Source: Polaromonas sp. YR568
GTDB taxonomy: Bacteria; Pseudomonadota; Gammaproteobacteria; Burkholderiales; Burkholderiaceae_C
Reading direction: 5' to 3'
Assembly (NCBI RefSeq): GCF_900116715.1
Contig: NZ_FPBM01000004.1
Coordinates: 248,001-312,000, forward strand
DNA length: 64,000 nt
Positions 1-8,345 of this stretch are shown here, one piece after another. A program made the translations under genes and the position numbers. Numbering within the stretch: the first letter of the stretch is position 1; the number at the start of each line of letters is the position of its first letter. The notes beneath the pieces were generated by a model that saw only the letters and a list, made by a program, of their open reading frames with translations, made no database searches and had not been told where the DNA came from.

Positions 1-643
1 GCCAGACGTTGTAGCCCACAAAGGCTGCGCGCGTTTCGTTTTGCTTGATGGCGCTGAAGATGCGGCCCAGTGGTGAATGGATCAGCCGCCACAAGCCCAG
101 CAGCACCAGCGCGAAGAGCACCAGGCAAAAGAAGAAGAGGGCGTTGTTGCCGGCGAGATTAAAAGACACGAAGCCGAAATCGGCCGGCAGGCGCTTGATG
201 TTCAGCAGCCCGTCTTCACCGCCGGTGACGGTGTGCCATTTGTTGGCGATGAACCAGAACACCTGGCCAAAGGCGATGGTGAGCAGCGCGTAATAGATAC
301 CGCGCCGGTGCGAGATAAACAGCGCCACCAGTGCCCCCAGCGCCGCCGTGACCAGCACCGCGCCGGCCAGGTCAAACCACAGGTTGGGCCAGACCTTGAG
401 CTGCAGCAAACCGAAAGCGTAGGCGCCCGTGCCGAAGAAGGCGCCGTGCCCGAAGGAGGGCAGGCCGGTAAAGCCCAGCAGCAGGTTGTAGCCCATCGCG
501 AACAGCACCCAGATCATGATTTCCAGGGCCAGGTATTGGTAGAGCCCGACGCGGCCCACCCACAGCGGGGTGGATAGCAGCACCAATAGGGTGACGAGCA
601 TCGGTAAGGGGATCAGCGGCGCGCGGCCGGAAGCGAGTTGCAT
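1..643 (-). CDS. livM: Branched-chain amino acid-type ABC transporter permease LivM, C-terminus cut by window edge
   Basis: This is an inner-membrane permease of the Liv/HAAT ABC family. The visible 214 residues begin MQLASGRAPL and carry hydrophobic helices including VLFAMGYNLLLGFTGLPSFG, the GxxSFGHGAFFGxGAYA signature near residue 60 and ALLTIAFGQVFW. The gene runs off the left edge, so its end and any livG/livF ATPase genes beyond it are not visible. The ATG at 643 is chosen because it opens a normal short N-tail before the first helix; an in-frame ATG at 601 is the alternative. The matching livH and binding-protein genes lie on the opposite strand at 4657-8308, so I infer one transporter encoded on two divergent transcripts. 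The substrate may be a sugar or polyol breakdown intermediate rather than an amino acid, judging from the neighbours; this is inference. Confidence 0.9.
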   Translation of the reverse strand, partial: MQLASGRAPLIPLPMLVTLLVLLSTPLWVGRVGLYQYLALEIMIWVLFAMGYNLLLGFTGLPSFGHGAFFGTGAYAFGLLQLKVWPNLWFDLAGAVLVTAALGALVALFISHRRGIYYALLTIAFGQVFWFIANKWHTVTGGEDGLLNIKRLPADFGFVSFNLAGNNALFFFCLVLFALVLLGLWRLIHSPLGRIFSAIKQNETRAAFVGYNVW

Positions 644-730
644 GGGAAATATGTCTCTTGATGTGGTTGGTACAGGGAAGGGGGCTGGACAGGGCTGGAA
701 ATAAAACTTGAAATAAGTGCTGGACAAAAC

Positions 731-774
731 AGAATATACGTTCTATTATTAAAACATGCAAGAACATTTATTCT
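731..774. promoter_or_regulatory. Paired AGAA-N6-TTCT operator candidate between livM and rpiR
   Basis: Two inverted repeats, 731-744 and 761-774, share AGAA-N6-TTCT and sit exactly 30 bases apart. Rhizobial IolR, an RpiR-family repressor of inositol genes, has been linked to a GGAA-N6-TTCC motif, which shares the GAA-N6-TTC core. The adjacent gene at 827 encodes an RpiR regulator, so autoregulation and control of both divergent transcripts is a reasonable inference. Binding is not shown by sequence alone. Confidence 0.55.
733..761 (-). promoter_or_regulatory. Predicted sigma70 promoter of livM
   Basis: On the minus strand TTGCAT (756-761) and TATATT (733-738) are separated by 17 bases, close to the sigma70 consensus. 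Transcription would begin near 726 and give a leader of about 80 bases before livM. The two AGAA-N6-TTCT sites overlap its -10 and abut its -35, as expected for repression. A weaker plus-strand candidate, TTGAAA at 708 with GAATAT at 732, could serve the rpiR operon. Confidence 0.55.
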
Positions 775-826
775 ATTTTGATGCTGTGCAAGCCCAAGCG
801 GCCCAGCCGCATTCCCGAGGCGACCA

Positions 827-1726
827 ATGACTATGGACTCTGCAACAACCTACGAAGAATTGAAAGCGCTGATTGGCCGGACTTACCCGGACATGTCCAA
901 GCAGCTGCAGCGCATCGCGCGTTTCGCGCTTGAGCAACCCAACGACCTGGCGCTGGGCACGGTGGCGACGGTGGCTGAGGCCACTGAAGTGCAACCCTCG
1001 GCCATGATCCGCTTTGCCAACGCGCTGGGCTACGGCGGCTTCTCTGAAATGCAGCAGGTGTTTCGCGGCCATTTGCTGGAGCGCTCCGACAGCTACCGCG
1101 AGCGTATTGAGCAGATGCGCCGCAAGCAGGTCAACGGCGAGCGCGCGCCGGCCGGCATCCTGCACCAGCTGGTCGGTGAGTCGGTGGCCGAACTCGGCCA
1201 CCTTGAAGAAACCATTGCCCAGGCCGACCTGAAGGCCGCCGTCAAGCTCATGGCTTCGGCGTCGCGCATTCATGTACTGGCCCAGCGCCGCGCTTTCCCG
1301 GTAGCCGGTTACCTGGCGTATGCATTGAGCCAGCTTGAACTGCGCACCCACCTGCTCGACGGCATGGGCGGCATGCTGCGCGAAAGCCTGCGTTCCATCG
1401 AACCCGGCGACGTGCTGATTGCCGCGAGCTTTCGCAGCTACTCACCCGAAGTCATTGAGGCCGCCGCCATCGCCGCCAAAATGGGCGCTTCGGTGATTGC
1501 CATCACCGACGGCCCGCTGTCACCGCTCAAGGCCTCCGCCAAGGTGTGCCTCGAGCTGGCCGACGACTCCTCCAAACCTTTCCGCTCGCTGGTCGCGCCG
1601 CTGTGCCTGGCGCAGGCGCTGGTGGTCAGCACCGGCCATCAGCTCGCCGAGCAAAGCCCGGCCAAAGCCAAGGGCAAGCCGGCAGGCAAGACCCCTGCCA
1701 AAACCGCGCGAAAGGGGGCCGCATGA
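827..1726 (+). CDS. MurR/RpiR family transcriptional regulator
   Basis: A 299-residue RpiR-type regulator with an N-terminal HTH_6 DNA-binding domain (roughly residues 10-85, containing ALGTVATVAEATEVQPSAMI) and a C-terminal SIS sugar-phosphate-binding domain (roughly 125-265, with IEPGDVLIAASFRSYSPEVI and GASVIAITDG). RpiR proteins sense phosphosugars, which fits the IolC-type kinase that follows; its start codon overlaps this stop (ATGA at 1723). The last 20 or so residues are a Lys/Ala/Pro-rich tail (AKAKGKPAGKTPAKTARKGA) outside the SIS fold, which could add nonspecific DNA affinity. The ATG at 827 is used; ATG 833 is possible. The divergent livM promoter carries paired candidate operators. 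Confidence 0.9.
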   Translation: MTMDSATTYEELKALIGRTYPDMSKQLQRIARFALEQPNDLALGTVATVAEATEVQPSAMIRFANALGYGGFSEMQQVFRGHLLERSDSYRERIEQMRRKQVNGERAPAGILHQLVGESVAELGHLEETIAQADLKAAVKLMASASRIHVLAQRRAFPVAGYLAYALSQLELRTHLLDGMGGMLRESLRSIEPGDVLIAASFRSYSPEVIEAAAIAAKMGASVIAITDGPLSPLKASAKVCLELADDSSKPFRSLVAPLCLAQALVVSTGHQLAEQSPAKAKGKPAGKTPAKTARKGAA

Positions 1727-3666
1727 GCCGTCCTCTGGACCTGATCTGCGTGGGCCGCGCCGCCGTGGACTTATACGGTGAGCAAATCGGTGGCCGCCTG
1801 GAAGACATGCAGAGCTTCACCAAATACCTGGGCGGCTCGCCGGCCAACACCGCTGTGGGTGTGGCGCGCCTGGGTCTCAAGCCCGCCATGCTGACCCGCG
1901 TGGGTGACGAGCACAACGGCCGTTTTGTGCGCGAAACCCTGGCAGCCGAAGGTGTGGATGTGAGCCATGTCGCCACCGACCCCAAGCGCCTGACGGCACT
2001 GGTGTTCCTTGGCATCCAGGACCGCGACACTTTTCCGCTGGTGTTCTACCGCGACAACTGCGCCGACATGGCGATCAGCCCGCAGGACTTCGATGCGGCC
2101 TTCATCGGCTCGGCCAAGGCGCTGCTGATTTCGGGCACGCATCTGTCGCAGCCGCTCACTTATGAAAGCTGCGTTCGGGCGATGACGATGGCCAAAGCCG
2201 CGGGTACACGCGTGGTGCTGGACATTGACTACCGCCCCGTGCTGTGGGGCCTGACCAGCCCGGGTATGGGCGAGCAGCGTTTTGTACCGTCGGGTGAAGT
2301 CAGTGCGCACCTGCAGACCATCGTCGGCCATTGCGACCTGATCGTGGGCACCGAAGAAGAAGTTCATATCGCCGGCGGCAGCACCGACACGCTCGCTGCC
2401 CTGCGCCGCCTGCGCGAGTTGACGGCTGCAACCCTGGTCGTCAAACGTGGGCCCATGGGATGTGTGGTGTTCGACGGCGCGATTCCCGACTCGCTTGAAA
2501 AAGGTTTGCAGGGCCCCGGCTTTCCGGTCGATGTCTACAACGTGCTGGGCGCCGGCGATGCCTTCATGTCGGGCTTTCTGCGCGGCTGGATCCCCGGCGA
2601 GCCGCTCACACGCTGCTGCGCCTATGCCAACGCCTGCGGCGCGCTGGTCGTGTCGCGCCATGGCTGCGCACCGGCCATGGCGAGCTGGGAAGAGTTGCAA
2701 TTTTTCCTGGTGCATGGCTCGACCACCCGGCGCCTGCGCGAAGACGCACAGCTCGAACACCTGCACCGCGTCAGCACGCGTACGCGCCGCTGGGAAGAGC
2801 TGGTCATTCTGGCATTCGACCACCGCATGCAACTGGAAGAGGTAGCGGCGCGCCACGGCGCCGGTAACGAACGCATCCCGCTTTTTAAATCCCTGATCGC
2901 TGAAGGCGCACGGCGCGGCGCCGGTCAGCGCGACGGCGTGGGCGTGATTGTCGATGGACGCTTTGGCGAAGAGGTGCTTCCAACGGTGACCGGCAAAGGC
3001 TGGTGGGTCGCAAGGCCGGTTGAGCTGCCGGGCTCGCGCCCGCTGCAGTTTGAAGCCGGCGCCGGCCTGGGCGCCGCCATGCGGACCTGGCCCGGTGAGC
3101 ATGTCGCCAAATGCCTGGTGTATTACCACCCGCATGACAAACCGGCCCTGCGCGAAAACCAGCTCGCCCGCCTGGCCGACCTGCAGCGCGCCAGCGTCGA
3201 CAGCTTTCATGAATTCCTGATCGAGGTCATTCCGCCCAAAGACATGCCGGCGGATGACGACACCGTGCCCTTGGCCCTCGAGCAAATTTACCGGGCCGGC
3301 ATCTTCCCCGACTGGTGGAAGCTGCCGCCCGCAGCCAGCGCGACGGCCTGGGAAAAGATCGCGGCGGTCGTTCATCAGCATGACCCGCATTGCCGCGGCG
3401 TGCTGGTGCTGGGCCTGGAGGCCAGCGAAGAAAACCTCGACCAGAGCTTTCGCATCGCGGCGCCGCACGCCATCTGCCGCGGCTTTGCCGTAGGGCGTTC
3501 GATTTTTGCCGATGCCGCAACCGGCTGGTTCTCCGGCGCCATGGACGACGCGGCGGTGGTCAAGGACATTGCCGAGCGCTATGCGCGGCTGATCACGCTG
3601 TGGGACCAGGCCAAAACGGGCAAGGGCGCCGGCGTTTCAGCCGGCGCAGCCGAAGCCGTGAACTGA
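1723..3666 (+). CDS. iolC: Fused 5-dehydro-2-deoxygluconokinase (IolC, PfkB family) / DUF2090 aldolase-like protein
   Basis: A 647-residue two-domain enzyme. The N-terminal half is a PfkB sugar kinase: GGSPANTAVGVARLG near residue 37 and NVLGAGDAFMSGFLRG, with catalytic Asp279. The C-terminal half, from about residue 350 (WEELVILAFDHRMQ), is a DUF2090 domain, associated with 2-deoxy-5-keto-gluconate-6-phosphate aldolase (IolJ-like). In myo-inositol breakdown IolC phosphorylates 5-dehydro-2-deoxygluconate and IolJ cleaves it to dihydroxyacetone phosphate and malonate semialdehyde. This fusion is known in proteobacteria. The ATG at 1723 overlaps the rpiR stop, indicating translational coupling. 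No iolB, iolD, iolE or iolG is visible in the window; they could lie left of it. The kinase assignment is strong, the exact substrate less so. Confidence 0.88.
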   Translation: MSRPLDLICVGRAAVDLYGEQIGGRLEDMQSFTKYLGGSPANTAVGVARLGLKPAMLTRVGDEHNGRFVRETLAAEGVDVSHVATDPKRLTALVFLGIQDRDTFPLVFYRDNCADMAISPQDFDAAFIGSAKALLISGTHLSQPLTYESCVRAMTMAKAAGTRVVLDIDYRPVLWGLTSPGMGEQRFVPSGEVSAHLQTIVGHCDLIVGTEEEVHIAGGSTDTLAALRRLRELTAATLVVKRGPMGCVVFDGAIPDSLEKGLQGPGFPVDVYNVLGAGDAFMSGFLRGWIPGEPLTRCCAYANACGALVVSRHGCAPAMASWEELQFFLVHGSTTRRLREDAQLEHLHRVSTRTRRWEELVILAFDHRMQLEEVAARHGAGNERIPLFKSLIAEGARRGAGQRDGVGVIVDGRFGEEVLPTVTGKGWWVARPVELPGSRPLQFEAGAGLGAAMRTWPGEHVAKCLVYYHPHDKPALRENQLARLADLQRASVDSFHEFLIEVIPPKDMPADDDTVPLALEQIYRAGIFPDWWKLPPAASATAWEKIAAVVHQHDPHCRGVLVLGLEASEENLDQSFRIAAPHAICRGFAVGRSIFADAATGWFSGAMDDAAVVKDIAERYARLITLWDQAKTGKGAGVSAGAAEAVN

Positions 3667-3712
3667 ACCAGGCCCCCAAACAAATCACAACGAGAAAGAA
3701 GACGGAGACAAC

Positions 3713-4615
3713 ATGACACCCCGAATTGGATTTATCGGCATCGGCATGATGGGCCACGGCATGGCCAAAAACCTGCTGGCCAAGGGCTTTGGCCTGACCT
3801 TCAAGGTCAACCGCAACAGGGACAACCTGGCCGACCTGATCGCCGCCGGCGCGAAGGAGGCCAAGACCAACGCCGAATGCGCGCAGGCCAGCGACATCGT
3901 GTTTATCTGCGTGACGGGCTCGCCCCAGGTTGAAGACATCGTCTACGGCAAAGACGGTCTGCTGGACAGCGGCCGCACCGGCCTGATCGTGGTCGACACC
4001 TCGACGGCCGAGCCTGCCTCCAGCACCCGCATTCGCAACGACCTCGCGGCCAAAGGCATCAAGCTGGTCGACGCGCCGCTGGCCCGCACGCCGAAGGAGG
4101 CCGAGGAGGGCCGGCTCAACACCATGGTGGGCGCGGAGCCAGCGGACTTCAAGACTTTGGAGCCAGTGCTCAAGGCCTTTTGCGAAAACATCTTTCACGT
4201 CGGCCCGCCCGGCCACGGCCATGTGCTCAAGCTGGTCAACAACATGATGGCCATGAGCTTTGCGGCCTCGATTGCCGAAGCCTTTGCGGTCGCAGCCAAA
4301 AGCGGTCTGGACCTCAACCGCCTGTATGACGTGATCTCGGCCGGTGGCGTGAACTGCGGCATTTTCCAGATGATGGCGACCAAGACGCTCAAGGAAGGCG
4401 ATGTGACCGGGTTCAAGTTCGGCATCGCCAATGCGCAGAAAGATTTGCGCTACTACACGCACCTGGCCGAGATGCTGCCCGTTACCAGCTTTATGGGTGA
4501 AGCCACGCACCAGAGCCTGATCCAGGCCAGCAACGCCGGCTTCGGCGACAAGCTGATCGCCTCCCTTTTCGAAGCACAGGAAAAACTCAACGACGTCAAG
4601 ATCGTTCCCCGTTAA
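3713..4615 (+). CDS. 3-hydroxyisobutyrate dehydrogenase-family NAD(P)-dependent oxidoreductase
   Basis: A 300-residue beta-hydroxyacid dehydrogenase. The N-terminal Rossmann domain opens with FIGIGMMGHGMAKNLLAKGF, the family signature, and the catalytic lysine region is GHGHVLKLVNNMM near residue 170. The substrate-binding segment usually reading APVSGG is here APLARTPKEAEEG, so the substrate probably differs from textbook family members. It follows the kinase/aldolase by 46 bases with a good ribosome site (GACGGAGAC). In context it could reduce a semialdehyde such as the malonate semialdehyde made by DUF2090 cleavage, or oxidise a hydroxyacid; this is inference. Tartronate semialdehyde reductase (GarR/GlxR) is an alternative call. 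Confidence 0.85.
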   Translation: MTPRIGFIGIGMMGHGMAKNLLAKGFGLTFKVNRNRDNLADLIAAGAKEAKTNAECAQASDIVFICVTGSPQVEDIVYGKDGLLDSGRTGLIVVDTSTAEPASSTRIRNDLAAKGIKLVDAPLARTPKEAEEGRLNTMVGAEPADFKTLEPVLKAFCENIFHVGPPGHGHVLKLVNNMMAMSFAASIAEAFAVAAKSGLDLNRLYDVISAGGVNCGIFQMMATKTLKEGDVTGFKFGIANAQKDLRYYTHLAEMLPVTSFMGEATHQSLIQASNAGFGDKLIASLFEAQEKLNDVKIVPR

Positions 4616-4656
4616 ACCAACCCCGTTCGAACTATTAACAAGCAGGAGACAAAACC

Positions 4657-6021
4657 ATGAGCGACATCAACAAAAACGACACGGCCCCCCAATCCCCGGC
4701 CGACGACAAGCCCGACACCACGGCCACTTCGCGCCGCGCGCTGCTCAAGCACTCCAGCCTGGCGCTGGTGGGCGCGGGCCTCTATGGCGCGGCGCCCTTC
4801 ATGGGCCCCTGGAAGCACAACCACGCGTGGGCGCAGACCGGCCAGAAGAAACCGCTGACCATCGGCCTGACCATGGACGCATCGGGTTTGTACGCGGCTT
4901 CGGGCGCCGAAGAGCGCCTGGGCGCCATGATGGCGATCAAGGAGTTCAACGACAAAGGCGGTGTGCTGGGCCGGCGCATCGAGGCCATTCACATCGACAC
5001 CGAAACCACGCCGGCCACCGGCTCGCGTGTGGCCGAGCGCATGATCACGCGCAATGAAGCTTCCTTCCTGATCGGTGCGGTGCACTCGGGTGTGTCCAAC
5101 GCCATCTCGCAGGTCGCACAGAAGTACGGCACCATCTTCTTCAACACCAACTCCAGCAGCCCGACCGAAGCCGGCAAGGACTGCCACCGCACCAAGTTCG
5201 TCTGGGACGGCAACGGCACCAATTTCTCCAACGCCATCGTCAAGAACGCCATCAAGGCGAGCGGCCGTAACTGGGTGCTGCTGACCAACGACTATGTGTG
5301 GGGCCACACCACCTCCAAGGCGACACGCGCCATCGTGGAGGCCAACGGCGGCAAGATTGTGGAAGAGCTGCTGGTGCCGCAAAACACCCGCGACTTCTCG
5401 TCCTACCTGCTCAAGCTGCAGCAGCTCAAGCCCAATGTGGTGGCCACGGCAGTGGGCGGCGACGACATCAAGGCGCTGCGCCAGCAGGTCGTGCAGCTCA
5501 AGATGAACCAGTCCATGGCCTGGATCAACAACCAGCAGGACTGGCCTGATGTCTACGGTCTGGGCCCGGAGGCCATCTTCGGCGTCTTCGGCACCACCTG
5601 GTACTGGCGCCTGGGCCTGCCCGGCGTGAAAGAGTTTGTGGCGGCTTACCAGAAGCAATTCCCGGGCATGGCGATCCGTGTGCCGGGCAATGTATATCAC
5701 AACAGCTATATGGCCACGCGCGAGCTGCTGCGCTGCGTGGAAGAGGCCGGCACCACCAACAACATTGCCGTCATCAAGAAACTTGAAGGCCGCAAGATGA
5801 GCGCCGCCGACCGCCTGCAGCACTACGACGCGTGGATGGACCCCGTCACCCACCAGTGCCAGCAGACGATTTACATGGCGACCTACAACGACCAGCCCGC
5901 CGAGAAGGACGACATCTTCAAGATCCTCACGCAGGCCGAGCCCAAGGACGTGATGGACAAGGACGCGACGGGCGCCTGCAAGCTCGAGAGCTACGAAGCG
6001 ACGCCCAGCTACGAAGTCTGA
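4657..6021 (+). CDS. Liv-type ABC transporter substrate-binding protein, copy 1, Tat signal
   Basis: A 454-residue periplasmic binding protein of the Peripla_BP_6 (Liv/amide/urea) family. A twin-arginine motif SRRALLKHSSLALVG near residue 28 followed by a hydrophobic stretch and AWAQ suggests Tat export. The mature part starts with LTIGLTMDASGLYAASGAEE, then the ligand-cleft pattern AVHSGVSNAISQVAQ. A strong ribosome site (AGGAG) precedes the ATG. The next gene (6038) is a close paralogue with the same C-terminal ending, CKLESYEATPSYE, and a nearly identical 90-base block (5139-5228 here). It very likely delivers solute to LivH (7379) and LivM (1-643). Ligand unknown; urea- or amide-type ligands are as plausible as sugars. 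Confidence 0.88.
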   Translation: MSDINKNDTAPQSPADDKPDTTATSRRALLKHSSLALVGAGLYGAAPFMGPWKHNHAWAQTGQKKPLTIGLTMDASGLYAASGAEERLGAMMAIKEFNDKGGVLGRRIEAIHIDTETTPATGSRVAERMITRNEASFLIGAVHSGVSNAISQVAQKYGTIFFNTNSSSPTEAGKDCHRTKFVWDGNGTNFSNAIVKNAIKASGRNWVLLTNDYVWGHTTSKATRAIVEANGGKIVEELLVPQNTRDFSSYLLKLQQLKPNVVATAVGGDDIKALRQQVVQLKMNQSMAWINNQQDWPDVYGLGPEAIFGVFGTTWYWRLGLPGVKEFVAAYQKQFPGMAIRVPGNVYHNSYMATRELLRCVEEAGTTNNIAVIKKLEGRKMSAADRLQHYDAWMDPVTHQCQQTIYMATYNDQPAEKDDIFKILTQAEPKDVMDKDATGACKLESYEATPSYEV

Positions 6022-6037
6022 ACCAGGCATCGCCATC

Positions 6038-7348
6038 ATGGACTCCGATTGCAAAGCCGCCGGCTTGCGGCCCAGCCGCGGGCGGCGGCAACTGATACGC
6101 GGGGCGGGCGCCGCCGCCATGGGCTTTTTTGGCCCCTGGACGCTGCACCACGCCTGGGCGCAAGCCAAAAGCAAGAAACCCTTGCTGATTGGCCTGACCA
6201 CCGACGACACCGGCCAGTACGCGGCCAGCGGACAGGATGAGCAGCGCGGCATTGCCATGGCGATTCAGGAGGTCAATGAACGCGGCGGTGTGCTGGGCAG
6301 GCGTCTTGAAACCGTGCACGCCGACACCGGCGGTGATGCGGCAAAGGCGGCGGCGGTGGCCCAGCGCATGATGGCCGAAGGTGAGGTGGCCTTCATGCTG
6401 GGTGGCGTGCATTCCGGCGCCGCCAATGCGATCTCGCAGGTGGCGCAGAAATCGGGTTGCATTTACTTCAACACCAACTCCAGCAGCCCGACTGAAGCCG
6501 GCAAGGACTGCCACCGCACCAAGTTTGTCTGGGACGGCAACGGCACCAACTTCTCGACCTCGGTTGTCAAAGGCGCAATGACGGGCTTTGGCCGCAACTG
6601 GCTGCTGCTGACCAGCGACTACCTCTGGGGCCACAACACGGCCAAGGGCATACGCAATATTGTCGAAAGCAACGGCGGCAAGATTGTGGAAGAGCTGCTG
6701 GTGCCGCAAAACACGCGCGACTTCTCGGCGCAGCTGCAGAAGATCCAGAAACTCAAGCCGGGCGTGATCGCCACAGCCGTGGGCGGTGAAGACCTCAAGT
6801 ATTTGCGCGACCAGGTGCGCAGCGCCGGCCTGGACCGCAGCTTCGGCTGGATCAACAACCAGGCCGACTGGCCCGATGTGTACGGGCTGGGGCGCGAAGC
6901 CATGTTCGGCATCTTCGGCACCACCTGGTATTGGGGCCTGGGCCTGCCGGGCGTGAAAGAGTTTGTCGCGCGTTACCAGAAGGCCAATGAGGGCTACCGC
7001 ATCAAGGTGCCGGGCAATGTGTTTTACAACGGCTATATGGCCACGCATGAACTCTTCCGCGCGATTGAACGGGCTGGGTCCACCAACAACCTGAAGATCA
7101 TCCGCGAACTGGAGAACCTGCGGGTTCCGGCGATCCAGCGCATGCAGCATGAAGACGCCTACATGAACCCGCTGACGCACCAGCTGCAGCAGAACATCTA
7201 CATGGCGTCCTACAACTCCTATCCCAAGCAGCCGGACGACATCTTCCGCATCCTCGGGCGTCTCAGGCCCGATGAGGTGGAAGACAAGGACAGCATCCAG
7301 CAATGCAAGCTGGAGTCGTATGCGGCCACACCCAGTTACGAGCCCTGA
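6038..7348 (+). CDS. Liv-type ABC transporter substrate-binding protein, copy 2, Tat signal
   Basis: A 436-residue paralogue of the preceding gene, 16 bases downstream. It carries a twin-arginine leader (GRRQLIRGAGAAAMGFF) ending in AWAQ, then LLIGLTTDDTGQYAASGQDE and GGVHSGAANAISQVAQ. The central block NTNSSSPTEAGKDCHRTKF and the C-terminal CKLESYAATPSYEP are shared with copy 1. Part of the DNA (6466-6555) matches 5139-5228 at 87 of 90 positions, counted by eye, pointing to recent tandem duplication or gene conversion. Two binding proteins feeding one permease pair would broaden ligand range. The shorter N-tail before the Tat motif is the main structural difference from copy 1. Confidence 0.88.
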   Translation: MDSDCKAAGLRPSRGRRQLIRGAGAAAMGFFGPWTLHHAWAQAKSKKPLLIGLTTDDTGQYAASGQDEQRGIAMAIQEVNERGGVLGRRLETVHADTGGDAAKAAAVAQRMMAEGEVAFMLGGVHSGAANAISQVAQKSGCIYFNTNSSSPTEAGKDCHRTKFVWDGNGTNFSTSVVKGAMTGFGRNWLLLTSDYLWGHNTAKGIRNIVESNGGKIVEELLVPQNTRDFSAQLQKIQKLKPGVIATAVGGEDLKYLRDQVRSAGLDRSFGWINNQADWPDVYGLGREAMFGIFGTTWYWGLGLPGVKEFVARYQKANEGYRIKVPGNVFYNGYMATHELFRAIERAGSTNNLKIIRELENLRVPAIQRMQHEDAYMNPLTHQLQQNIYMASYNSYPKQPDDIFRILGRLRPDEVEDKDSIQQCKLESYAATPSYEP

Positions 7349-7378
7349 GCGTTTAGTTTCCAACCTTTAAAGATCGAC

Positions 7379-8308
7379 ATGGATTTTCTGTTTCAGCTTA
7401 TTCCGCACCTTGTTAACGGCATCTCGCTGGGCCTGCTGTTCGCGCTCATTGCGCTGGGCTTCATGCTCATCGTGGGGGTGATGGAAACCATCAACCTGGC
7501 GCACGGCTCGCTGTTTGCGCTGGGCATGTACTTTGCGCTGTTTTTGATCGCGCCCAAACTGGGCATGTTTCCGGACCTGCAGGCCTGGTACATGAGCTTG
7601 CCGCTCGGAACGCGTTACCTGGTGGCGCTCATTCTGGCGCCCATCCTGGTCGGTATTTTCGGCATGCTGCTGGAGCTGTGCATGCGGCGCACCTATGGCC
7701 GCGACCCGCTCTACGGCCTGTTGCTGACCTTTGGCGCGGCGCTGGTGATTGAGGAAACGATTCGCCTGGTGTGGGGCTCGTCGGAAAAGCAGCTGATGCT
7801 GCCCGAGGTGATCTCTGGCGCCTTCCTGATGGGCGACCTGGTCTATTCGAAGTACCGCTTCTTCGCCAGCGGATTCGCCGTCCTCATGATCGTGCTGCTC
7901 TGGGTGTTTTTGCAGAAGACGCCCTACGGCGCCATCATCAAGGCCGGCGCGCACGACAGCGAAATGGTGCGCGCCCTGGGCATCAACCTCTCGCGCCTGC
8001 GGCTCTTTGTGTTTGGCCTGGGTGTGGCGCTGGCGGCGATTGCGGGCGTGGTCATGGCGCCTATCTGGGGCATACGCCCGCATGTGGGGGTGGATGCGGT
8101 GGTGCCGGCGTTCCTGATCATCGTGCTGGGCGGTGTCGGTTCGCTCTGGGGCGCGGTGATTGCCGGGCTGATGGTTGGCATGGTGGTGGGCTTGACGGGC
8201 TCCTATGCGTCCGAGTGGTCGCTGATGTCGATGTATTTGTTGTTCATCGCTGTGGTGACTTTCCGTTCACGAGGTCTGTTCGGCAAGAAGAGCGTTCTCG
8301 ACGCTTGA
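7379..8308 (+). CDS. livH: Branched-chain amino acid-type ABC transporter permease LivH
   Basis: A 309-residue integral membrane permease. It begins MDFLFQLIPHLVNGISLGLL and shows the LivH signature GISLGLLFALIALGFMLIVG followed by METINLAHGSLFALGMYFAL. Later helices include VVPAFLIIVLGGVGSLWGAV, typical of the permease coupling region. It follows binding-protein copy 2 by 30 bases, so the three form one transport block. Its expected partner LivM is transcribed divergently at the left edge, and no ATPase gene is present on this strand. In canonical Liv operons livH and livM are adjacent, so this separation is unusual. The stop is followed after 37 bases by an SDR gene in the same orientation. 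Confidence 0.92.
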   Translation: MDFLFQLIPHLVNGISLGLLFALIALGFMLIVGVMETINLAHGSLFALGMYFALFLIAPKLGMFPDLQAWYMSLPLGTRYLVALILAPILVGIFGMLLELCMRRTYGRDPLYGLLLTFGAALVIEETIRLVWGSSEKQLMLPEVISGAFLMGDLVYSKYRFFASGFAVLMIVLLWVFLQKTPYGAIIKAGAHDSEMVRALGINLSRLRLFVFGLGVALAAIAGVVMAPIWGIRPHVGVDAVVPAFLIIVLGGVGSLWGAVIAGLMVGMVVGLTGSYASEWSLMSMYLLFIAVVTFRSRGLFGKKSVLDA

Positions 8309-8345
8309 GCCCCTCCGTCATTGATTACCGCAGAAAGTTATTTGA

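Noticed and set aside
1771..3468. 565-codon open frame opposite iolC
   Set aside because: Antisense to the kinase and DUF2090 domains with no recognisable motif and no ribosome site.
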